This document shows, in pieces, positions 17,759-24,810 of a stretch of 64,000 bases of DNA. Both the position numbers and the translations under genes were made by a program. Below the pieces are notes generated by a model. The model was not told the origin of the DNA, made no database searches, and saw nothing but the letters and a program-made list of their open reading frames with translations. Source of the DNA: Chryseobacterium sp. CH21 (GTDB lineage Bacteria > Bacteroidota > Bacteroidia > Flavobacteriales > Weeksellaceae); the NCBI RefSeq assembly GCF_004119445.1, contig NZ_QICI01000092.1, forward strand, positions 106,519 to 170,518, in the 5' to 3' direction. How positions within the stretch are numbered: the first letter of the stretch is position 1; each line of letters begins with the position of its first letter.

Positions 17759-19687
17759 TTAATAAAGCTTCCTGTTAATCACCCTGTCCATATAATCCTG
17801 ATACCATGCTTTCGCCGTTTTCTTTCCGGCTTCCACTTCAGGGTTTTTAACTTCATTCATGATATTTTTTTCAAGGCTAAGATCAGATTTATCATATACT
17901 CCAATAATTTCCTTACCATCAAAGCGGTAAATATAATTTCCGATCATGAACTGATCTGTACTTCCATCTGAATTGACTACAAGAAAAGGATATTTTTTGT
18001 CACTTACTAAACTTCTCCCCCAGCTTCTGATAGGTTTGTTATATCCGATAAGGTCTGCCAGTGTAGGATAGATATCAGCCTGCTGTGCAATTTCCTGGCT
18101 CACTCCTTTTAGCTGATAAGCAGGATTCGGAGAATAGAAAACTAATGGAACAGCATAATGATTCATCGCTCTTTCATATTCAGGGTAATATACCTGATTG
18201 GTATGATCTCCTGTGAAAACAAAGATGGTGTTATTGTACCAAGGCTGTTTTTTAGCAGTTTCAAAATATTTTTTAATCGCATAATCGGTATACTGTATCG
18301 GTTCATGCATCTGTATTTTTCCTTTTTTAAATTTCCCGTTGTATTTTTCAGGGATTTTAAAAGGGTGATGTGAGGAAGCGGTAAATACAGTCGTCATAAA
18401 AGGTTGTTTCTTTCCTACATTTTTAGCAAAATACTGTAAGAAGGGCTCGTCCCAGATGGCCCACATGCCATCAAAGTCTTCATCATGGTTATATTCTGTT
18501 TTTCCAAAATAATGTTTAAATCCTAAAATATTTCCAAATCCAAGGAATCCCATCGAACCATTCGGTGCTCCATGATAAAAAGAAGTATCATAGCCCAGAT
18601 CATTACACACGGAAACAATGGACTGAATTTTCTGGTTGGAATATGGAGATCCCGTAAATGCATCAGTAAGACTCGGAATCCCCGCCAATACACTGCTCAT
18701 CCCATGAATTGACTGTCTTCCATTCGCAAAAGTATTGGGAAAAATAAGACTTTGCCCAGCCAGACTATCCATAAATGGGGTGTATGAAACGTAGTCTTTG
18801 ATATTTTTATCTTTATTAAATGCTCCGGAATATTCTCTCCCGAAAGATTCTACAATGAAAATAACAATATTGGGGCGGTTTTCCACCTTTCTATCGTATA
18901 CTTTATAAGGATGCACGTTGTCTTCAATATATTTTTCATCTACGAAATGCACTTCCTTAAAGTTATTGGTATTTAAAGTTCTGAAAAAGGAGAATGTACT
19001 GTTGAGCACTATATTTCCCTGAAGCGGATTGGCTACAAAACGGGTAGCATCTACCATATTAATAGGTCTTGTGCTATGTTTGAAATCTCCTCTGATCCCT
19101 CCCACAACCAGCACTGCAGTAATACATAGAGTAATAATGGAAGTCAGAAAATAAGGGATCAGCTTCGAAGGCTTCACATCCTCTACTGTTACTCTTTTGT
19201 AAAGGAAAACCCAAAGGATCATCAAAACGATATACCAAATAAGTACAAAAGGATGTTCTCCGACAGAGATCATCAATGTTTTGGAAACATTAGATTCATG
19301 CTCTGCTACCTGAAATACTGCCGAAGTAAGCCTTGCCTGTGCAAATTTATAGTAAATAAAATCGCCGAAATTCATCGCATAAGCAATCCCGTTGGTAATG
19401 AAATAAAGCCAGAAAAGAATTTGTTGAAAAACTTTCTTGGTATTGATTACTAACGGCAATAAACTAAGGAGTATGAATAAGGCATTCACATACAAAATAG
19501 CTGTGGTATCGAAAGCCGTACCATGGAAAGCCAGCTTTATGTATTCTGAAACAGAGTCAACTTTAATCAGATCTTTATTAAAAAACCAGAATAAAAGCCT
19601 GGCAACCTGATAAAAAACATAGGCCAGAAAAATTCTGTAAACGAGCGCCAGAACTTCCTGTTTTCTCAATCCTTTTAAAAATTTCAT
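17759..19687 (-). CDS. LTA synthase family sulfatase-like phosphotransferase
   Basis: A 642-residue inner-membrane protein with about five N-terminal transmembrane helices (to roughly residue 210), then an extracytoplasmic sulfatase/alkaline-phosphatase-type domain. Metal-site motifs are visible: VESFGREYSG, NGRQSIHGMSS (nucleophile region; a serine stands where LtaS uses threonine), SHHPFKIPEKY and FTGDHTNQ. Members move phosphoglycerol or phosphoethanolamine groups between lipids and glycans. Bacteroidota lack lipoteichoic acid, so the real acceptor is unknown, perhaps lipid A or a surface glycan. Confidence 0.85.
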   Translation of the reverse strand: MKFLKGLRKQEVLALVYRIFLAYVFYQVARLLFWFFNKDLIKVDSVSEYIKLAFHGTAFDTTAILYVNALFILLSLLPLVINTKKVFQQILFWLYFITNGIAYAMNFGDFIYYKFAQARLTSAVFQVAEHESNVSKTLMISVGEHPFVLIWYIVLMILWVFLYKRVTVEDVKPSKLIPYFLTSIITLCITAVLVVGGIRGDFKHSTRPINMVDATRFVANPLQGNIVLNSTFSFFRTLNTNNFKEVHFVDEKYIEDNVHPYKVYDRKVENRPNIVIFIVESFGREYSGAFNKDKNIKDYVSYTPFMDSLAGQSLIFPNTFANGRQSIHGMSSVLAGIPSLTDAFTGSPYSNQKIQSIVSVCNDLGYDTSFYHGAPNGSMGFLGFGNILGFKHYFGKTEYNHDEDFDGMWAIWDEPFLQYFAKNVGKKQPFMTTVFTASSHHPFKIPEKYNGKFKKGKIQMHEPIQYTDYAIKKYFETAKKQPWYNNTIFVFTGDHTNQVYYPEYERAMNHYAVPLVFYSPNPAYQLKGVSQEIAQQADIYPTLADLIGYNKPIRSWGRSLVSDKKYPFLVVNSDGSTDQFMIGNYIYRFDGKEIIGVYDKSDLSLEKNIMNEVKNPEVEAGKKTAKAWYQDYMDRVINRKLY

Positions 19688-19739
19688 GAGGCAAATTTAC
19701 ATCAAAATCACTTTAATGCATTTTTTAGTTCAGATTATT

Positions 19740-19771
19740 TTGAGTTAGAATTTTTAAAAACTGTAATTTTG
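19740..19771 (+). promoter_or_regulatory. pssA promoter
   Basis: TTG (19740-19742) and TAATTTTG (19764-19771) lie 21 bases apart. The box ends only 5 bases before the ATG, implying a leaderless or near-leaderless transcript. Confidence 0.55.
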
Positions 19772-19776
19772 TGTCT

Positions 19777-20490
19777 ATGAATTTTATAAAAAATAATCTG
19801 GCCAATGCCTTAACCCTGGCTAACTTATTTGCAGGCTGTGTAGGTGCAATACATCTAATTTTAGGAGATTATCAGACTACAGCGATCTGCCTTATTCTCT
19901 CTTCGATTTTTGATTTCTTTGACGGCTTTGTAGCCAGAGCAGTAAAATCAAACTCCAATCTGGGGCTTCAGCTGGACTCTCTTGCAGATATGGTTAGTTT
20001 TGGAGTGATCCCGGGGCTTACCATGTATAAAGCACTGGAACCATTTGGTCCTGAGCTGCTTGGAATTCACTTTCCGTTTGAGATCAAGTATCTTGGATTA
20101 ATTGTTACTATATTTTCCTGCCTGAGACTGGCGATCTTCAATCTAGATGAAGAACAGCGTTATTATTTTAAAGGATTGAATACCCCTACCAATACTGTTT
20201 TGTTGTTTGGCCTCTATTATGCATTTAAAGAAACAGGAACTTTTGACTTTTTATTCAATAATGAACTGCTATTGGTTCTGTTGACTCTTCTTACTTCGTG
20301 GCTTCTGATCAGTCCGATTAAGATGATGGCGATGAAATTCAAATCCAAACAATTAAAAGACAACTATCCTAAGGTAGTATTATTGGTGGGAGGAATCGCT
20401 ATTCTTGCGATATTCCAGATTGTTGGAATTCCTATGCTTGTTATTTATTATATATTGGTGTCTCTTATTTTTCAGGGACAATTAAAATAA
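19777..20490 (+). CDS. pssA: CDP-diacylglycerol-serine O-phosphatidyltransferase
   Basis: A 237-residue membrane protein with about seven hydrophobic helices. The CDP-alcohol phosphatidyltransferase signature is complete: DFFDGFVAR followed by GLQLDSLAD, matching DxxDGxxARxxxxxxxxGxxxDxxxD. It transfers a phosphatidyl group to L-serine, the first committed step to phosphatidylethanolamine, at the inner membrane. I chose the ATG over a GTG two codons earlier because that GTG overlaps the promoter -7 box. Confidence 0.92.
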   Translation: MNFIKNNLANALTLANLFAGCVGAIHLILGDYQTTAICLILSSIFDFFDGFVARAVKSNSNLGLQLDSLADMVSFGVIPGLTMYKALEPFGPELLGIHFPFEIKYLGLIVTIFSCLRLAIFNLDEEQRYYFKGLNTPTNTVLLFGLYYAFKETGTFDFLFNNELLLVLLTLLTSWLLISPIKMMAMKFKSKQLKDNYPKVVLLVGGIAILAIFQIVGIPMLVIYYILVSLIFQGQLK

Positions 20491-20531
20491 TTTATTTAAA
20501 TAAAACACACTTCAAATTATTAATCATCAAC

Positions 20532-21296
20532 ATGAATTTAAAACTCCATAAACCACTGTGCATTTTTGACCTGGAAACTACAGGAACCAATATCGGAAAA
20601 GACAGAATCGTTGAGATCTGTATCTTAAAAGTAAATCCAGATGCTTCCAGAGAAAGCAAAACATGGCGTGTAAACCCGGAAATGCTTATTCCTAAAGAAA
20701 GCAGTGAGATCCATGGGATCTATGACGAAGATGTAAAAGATGCTCCTACCTTCAGGGATATTGCTTCTAAAGTAATGGAAATGATTACCGGAAGTGATTT
20801 GGGAGGATTTAATTCCAACCGATTTGATGTTCCGCTTTTGGCAGAAGAACTTTTAAGAGTAGGAATGGATTTTGATCTGAGTAAATTCAGACTGGTAGAT
20901 GCACAGACTATTTTCCATAAAAAGGAACCTAGAAATTTAGGGGCAGCTTATCAGTTTTACTGTGGAAAAACATTGGAAAATGCACACTCTGCGGAAGCTG
21001 ATGTAATGGCAACTTTTGAAGTTCTGGATGCTCAGGTAGGAAAATACGATGATATCCCGAACGAAATAGCACCACTGAGTGAATTTACATTCCATAACAA
21101 GAATGCAGATCTTGCCGGATTTATCGGATTTAACGAGAAAATGGAAGAGGTTTTCAACTTTGGAAAATATAAAGGCCAGGGAGTGAAAGCGGTATTTCAA
21201 AAAGATTTAGGATATTTCGGATGGCTTCAGAATGCTGATTTTCCGTTGTATACTAAAAAAGTTTTTACAAAGATTCAACTATCAAGCAGATTTTAA
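20532..21296 (+). CDS. 3'-5' exonuclease (DnaQ/DEDDh family)
   Basis: A 254-residue DEDDh exonuclease. Motif I (FDLETTG), motif II (GFNSNRFDVPLLAEEL) and motif III (HSAEADV) carry the acidic residues and histidine that bind two metals. The last 70 residues (FGKYKGQGVKAVFQ) form a small extra C-terminal domain seen in stand-alone flavobacterial members. Whether it serves as the replication proofreader or in repair is not clear. It is followed after 2 bases by a DUF2007 gene, so the two are co-transcribed. Confidence 0.9.
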   Translation: MNLKLHKPLCIFDLETTGTNIGKDRIVEICILKVNPDASRESKTWRVNPEMLIPKESSEIHGIYDEDVKDAPTFRDIASKVMEMITGSDLGGFNSNRFDVPLLAEELLRVGMDFDLSKFRLVDAQTIFHKKEPRNLGAAYQFYCGKTLENAHSAEADVMATFEVLDAQVGKYDDIPNEIAPLSEFTFHNKNADLAGFIGFNEKMEEVFNFGKYKGQGVKAVFQKDLGYFGWLQNADFPLYTKKVFTKIQLSSRF

Positions 21297-21298
21297 AA

Positions 21299-21703
21299 AT
21301 GTCAGAACTTGTTCGTTTTAAATTTTATGAAACAGCCCTTGAAGCTAACAGGGATAAGCAGATACTTGCTGAAAACGGCATCAACAGCTTCATTGCGAAT
21401 GAACAGCTGATTCAGTCGGATTGGCTTCTTTCACAGGCTGTAGGCGGTATACAACTTCAGGTCTTTGAAGATGATCAGGAAAAAGCTCAGCAGATTCTTC
21501 AGGATTACAAAGATAATGAGCAATATTCGCTGGAAGTAGAACATACTATTTCTGATCCTGAGTTTGATTTTGTCTGCCCGAAATGTGGTTCCAATCATAT
21601 TTACAGGGATGACAGTGCCACCAGCTTCTTTGGAATTTCTTTTCTGACGAGTCACAAATTCAAATGTTATTATTGCGGGAATGAATTTACCCATGACCAA
21701 TAG
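21299..21703 (+). CDS. DUF2007 and zinc-ribbon protein
   Basis: A 134-residue cytoplasmic protein. The N-terminal 70 residues form a DUF2007 domain (FYETALEANRDKQILAENGI), a ferredoxin-like signal-transducing fold. The C-terminus is a zinc ribbon with two pairs, CPKCGSNH and CYYCGNEF. No function is established. It is tightly coupled to the exonuclease gene upstream. Confidence 0.85.
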   Translation: MSELVRFKFYETALEANRDKQILAENGINSFIANEQLIQSDWLLSQAVGGIQLQVFEDDQEKAQQILQDYKDNEQYSLEVEHTISDPEFDFVCPKCGSNHIYRDDSATSFFGISFLTSHKFKCYYCGNEFTHDQ

Positions 21704-21776
21704 AAATTAACCTATCATCTAATAAAAGAGGGCTTCGTTCCTTACAATGACGAGGTCAAAAAAAATAAAAAGAGTT

Positions 21777-22382
21777 ATGAAAATCATCTGCATAGGAAGA
21801 AACTACAGTGAGCATGCAAAAGAATTAGGAAATGAAATTCCTGAAAATCCTGTTATCTTTATGAAACCGGATACGGCAGTTCTAAAGGGAAATGATTTCT
21901 ACATCCCTGAATTTTCAAATGATATTCACTACGAACTGGAAGTGGTATTAAAAATTTCCAAAGGAGGAAAATACATCCAGAAAGAATCTGCCAATAAACA
22001 CTATGAAGAAATTGGTCTGGGAATAGATTTCACAGCCAGAGATCTTCAGAGTGAGCTAAAATCAAAGGGGCTTCCATGGGAGCTTGCCAAAGGTTTTGAT
22101 GGTTCTGCTGTGGTGAGCAGTTTCTTCAAAAAAGAGAATTTCAGTCTTGCTAATCTTAAGTTTTCATTGTTAAAAAATAAAGAAAAGGTACAAGATGGCA
22201 ATACCAAAGATATGATGTTCAATTTTGATGATATTATTGCTTTTGCTTCTCAGTATTTTACCTTAAGAGTGGGTGATCTTATTTTCACGGGAACTCCAAA
22301 AGGGGTTGGAAAGGTGGAAGAAAATGATATTCTGGAAGCTTATCTTGAAGAGGAAAAAATTCTTGATATCCGAATATTATAA
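21777..22382 (+). CDS. Fumarylacetoacetate hydrolase family protein
   Basis: A 201-residue FAH-fold protein of the short YcgM/FAHD1 type. The start segment KIICIGRNYSEHAKELGNE, metal ligands in HYELEVVLKI, the GIDFTARDLQ segment and FTGTPKGVG are all visible. Such enzymes hydrolyse or decarboxylate small beta-keto or acylpyruvate compounds with Mg2+. The substrate is not assigned. The chosen ATG begins the conserved region; an in-frame start ten codons earlier only adds a lysine-rich, non-conserved stretch. Confidence 0.9.
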   Translation: MKIICIGRNYSEHAKELGNEIPENPVIFMKPDTAVLKGNDFYIPEFSNDIHYELEVVLKISKGGKYIQKESANKHYEEIGLGIDFTARDLQSELKSKGLPWELAKGFDGSAVVSSFFKKENFSLANLKFSLLKNKEKVQDGNTKDMMFNFDDIIAFASQYFTLRVGDLIFTGTPKGVGKVEENDILEAYLEEEKILDIRIL

Positions 22383-22441
22383 GTATTTAACATCAAAGTC
22401 TGGTAAATTTTCCCTATCTTTAGGTAACAAAATTAGAGGTT

Positions 22442-22879
22442 ATGATAAATATTGTATTACCCGTAGATTTTGAGGACAAGACAGACCAACTGGTAGACGG
22501 TGCCATAAAATTTGCAAAACAGCTTAACGGCAGAATTTACCTGATTCACGTAGCGCCATCAGATATTGGCTTTGCTATTGGTGATATGGGATTTCAATAT
22601 TTTCCGGAAGTGGAAGCCAATGAAATACGAGAAGAGCTGGTACAGCTTAATAAAATTGAGCAGAGAATCATCGCTCATGATATTGACTGCGAGCATCTTT
22701 TAAAACAAGGGCTTGCCAAAGATATTATTCTGGAATATGCAAAGGCAAAAAATGCAGATTATATTGTGATGGGATCACATGGCAGAAGCGGAATTTATGA
22801 TGTATTTGTGGGAAGCTTAACCAAAGGAATCACAAAAAGCTCAAGTATTCCTGTGCTGGTACTTCCAATTCACGACTAA
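22442..22879 (+). CDS. Universal stress protein (UspA family)
   Basis: A 145-residue single Usp domain. It opens with INIVLPVDFEDKTDQLV, and the C-terminal ATP-binding motif is visible as MGSHGRSGIYDVFVGSLTKG (Gly-x2-Gly-x9-Gly-Ser pattern). It probably binds ATP in the cytoplasm and helps stress survival. It ends at a strong bidirectional terminator. Confidence 0.92.
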   Translation: MINIVLPVDFEDKTDQLVDGAIKFAKQLNGRIYLIHVAPSDIGFAIGDMGFQYFPEVEANEIREELVQLNKIEQRIIAHDIDCEHLLKQGLAKDIILEYAKAKNADYIVMGSHGRSGIYDVFVGSLTKGITKSSSIPVLVLPIHD

Positions 22880-22910
22880 GAAACAGAAAATTTTAATCGT
22901 TAGTAATAAA

Positions 22911-22944
22911 AAAACCGATCAAAGCATAATGTTTGATCGGTTTT
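22911..22944. terminator. Bidirectional terminator between Usp and DUF6341
   Basis: AAAACCGATCAAA and TTTGATCGGTTTT form a 13-bp perfect stem with an 8-base loop, between convergent genes. Confidence 0.9.
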
Positions 22945-22963
22945 TTACTATATAACCAATTAA

Positions 22964-23197
22964 TTAACCTTCTTTTTTGTAGATGTTCGGATCATAGTAA
23001 GGATTCTTACCTTCCGTTGGAGAATAATAGTCTTTATCTTTGTCTCCACCTAGTGTAACCACCAGTACGTAGCACCAATAAGTAAATAGTACACAGCAAA
23101 CTATAAATAGAATCCAGTTTAAAACATTTCCAAACGCATCAAAGAAACCGAAAGTCCATTTGAAAACTTTGCTTAAGAATAGAAAGAAAGACGTCAT
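22964..23197 (-). CDS. DUF6341 family small membrane protein
   Basis: A 77-residue protein with one or two transmembrane helices between residues 5 and 50, containing neighbouring cysteines (VCCVLF), and a hydrophilic tail with YYSPTEGKNPYYDPN. This matches DUF6341, a flavobacterial family of unknown function often found beside DUF6427 as here. It is transcribed divergently from the DUF6427 gene with 42 bases between starts. Confidence 0.75.
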   Translation of the reverse strand: MTSFFLFLSKVFKWTFGFFDAFGNVLNWILFIVCCVLFTYWCYVLVVTLGGDKDKDYYSPTEGKNPYYDPNIYKKEG

Positions 23198-23215
23198 TAT
23201 TTTCCTTTTTTAAAT

Positions 23216-23223
23216 TAACTTTG
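23216..23223 (+). promoter_or_regulatory. -7 box of the DUF6427 gene
   Basis: TAACTTTG matches TAnnTTTG and lies 16 bases before the ATG at 23240. No clear -33 TTG. Confidence 0.4.
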
Positions 23224-23239
23224 TACAAATTTATAAAAA

Positions 23240-24145
23240 ATGTTTAAATTACTTTCAAAAGAAAGCAATATTTTTTCAATTCCTGTTTATATTGGTTTTC
23301 TTCTTTTAGTAGTCATAATATTTAACATACTGAATTTCAACACTTACGAAGCTATAGTTGCCGGAATAACTTTTCTGGGAATTGCTTTGGGATATTTTTG
23401 TTTTCACAGTATTGCCCTTAATTATCAGACCCATCTGCCTTTATTCTTATATACTTTTTTCATTTTCGGGCTGTATCCCGGAAATCTGGATATAGGAATT
23501 GCCGTTTCGCTGCTTACAAACTCCTTTCTTATCCTACTTCTAACGAGTGCAGATGAAGATACCAGGAAAAGGTCATATGTTCTTGTAGGAGCTATTGTGG
23601 CCCTGAACTTTATTTTCCTTCCCACTACCTGGCCAATGGCTGTGTTTGTGATTATTCACGTGATTGCTACTTCTGCCAGAATTACATTGAATCTTTTCAG
23701 ATTTCTTCTGGGAATTGTTTTGATTACATTCAGCTATTTTTCAGTGATGTATTTCGTTCAGTTTACTTCCTGGAACATCGATTATTTTCCTTTTGGAAAG
23801 ATGAAACCGATAACGGATTATACGGAGCTTCTACCACTGATCCCTGTGGTTCTGATGCTTATCTATGCAGTATATGACCATTTTAAAAACTATAATAAGA
23901 AAAGTCCCATCAGCAGATACAAATATACTTTTCTGTTGGTCTTTTCGGTAGCACAGCTTATTTCCATCATTTTATATATGAATAAAAGCTATGAATATCT
24001 CTTGTTGCTGGCATTTCCTTCAAGTATTATTCTGAGCAGAATGATGAGATTTTTACCCAAATACTGGATGCGTGAAGCTGGTTTATGGCTTATTATTATT
24101 AGTTTACTTACCTTCAAAGCAGGTACAGTTTTTGATTTATTTTAA
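23240..24145 (+). CDS. DUF6427 family integral membrane protein
   Basis: A 301-residue protein with about nine to ten transmembrane helices across its whole length and no catalytic motif I can name. It matches DUF6427, a flavobacterial family usually found near upp or DUF6341 genes. Function is unknown; the layout suggests a transporter- or polymerase-like membrane protein. The DUF3109 gene follows after 6 bases. Confidence 0.75.
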   Translation: MFKLLSKESNIFSIPVYIGFLLLVVIIFNILNFNTYEAIVAGITFLGIALGYFCFHSIALNYQTHLPLFLYTFFIFGLYPGNLDIGIAVSLLTNSFLILLLTSADEDTRKRSYVLVGAIVALNFIFLPTTWPMAVFVIIHVIATSARITLNLFRFLLGIVLITFSYFSVMYFVQFTSWNIDYFPFGKMKPITDYTELLPLIPVVLMLIYAVYDHFKNYNKKSPISRYKYTFLLVFSVAQLISIILYMNKSYEYLLLLAFPSSIILSRMMRFLPKYWMREAGLWLIIISLLTFKAGTVFDLF

Positions 24146-24151
24146 AAAATT

Positions 24152-24736
24152 ATGATTCAGATAGACGATAAATTGATTTCTGAGGAAATTTTTTCCGAAG
24201 AATTTGTTTGCAACCTTACGAAATGTAAGGGGGCATGTTGTGTGGAAGGAGATGTAGGGGCTCCGTTGGATAAAAACGAGCTTGAGATATTGGACAGTAT
24301 TTTTGATCAGATAAAACCTTACCTTACTCAGGAAGGAATCAAAGCCCTTGAAGAGCAGGGAACATGGACTACTGATCCGCACGACGGAATGTATGTTACT
24401 CCTATGGTGGAGGACCGCGAATGTGCTTATGTAACATTCGATGAAAAAGGAATTACCAAATGTGGTATTGAAAAAGCATACGAGGATGGTGCCGTGGACT
24501 GGCAAAAACCTATCTCCTGCCACCTTTACCCGATCCGTATTACGGAATACTCTGCTTTTACTGCATTGAATTATCACGAATGGAATGTATGCAGTGATGC
24601 CTGTACGCTTGGAAAAGAACTTCAGGTTCCTGTTTATAAGTTTTTAAAAACTCCATTAACGAGAAAGTACGGTGAAGAATTTTATACTGTTTTAAGCGAA
24701 GCTGCTGAAGAATGGAAAAAAGAATATGGTTCTTAA
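24152..24736 (+). CDS. DUF3109 family cysteine-cluster protein
   Basis: A 194-residue soluble protein with eight cysteines in the pattern of the DUF3109/YkgJ cluster family: CNLTKCKGACC near residue 20, then DRECAYV, KCGIEKA, ISCHLYPIR and NVCSDACTLG. The family is believed to bind a metal or iron-sulfur cluster, but its reaction is unknown. It probably shares a transcript with the DUF6427 gene. Confidence 0.85.
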   Translation: MIQIDDKLISEEIFSEEFVCNLTKCKGACCVEGDVGAPLDKNELEILDSIFDQIKPYLTQEGIKALEEQGTWTTDPHDGMYVTPMVEDRECAYVTFDEKGITKCGIEKAYEDGAVDWQKPISCHLYPIRITEYSAFTALNYHEWNVCSDACTLGKELQVPVYKFLKTPLTRKYGEEFYTVLSEAAEEWKKEYGS

Positions 24737-24763
24737 CCGATCAGGATTTGAATTCAATAATAA

Positions 24764-24789
24764 AAAACCGCAGATTTCTCTGCGGTTTT
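24764..24789. terminator. Bidirectional terminator between DUF3109 and M16 genes
   Basis: AAAACCGCAGA and TCTGCGGTTTT form an 11-bp perfect stem with a TTTC loop. Confidence 0.9.
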
Positions 24790-24810
24790 CTTATTCTCTA
24801 TATAAAAAGG

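Noticed and set aside
24137..24577. A 146-residue minus-strand open frame
   Set aside because: It lies opposite the DUF3109 gene and mirrors its codons; no conserved motif.
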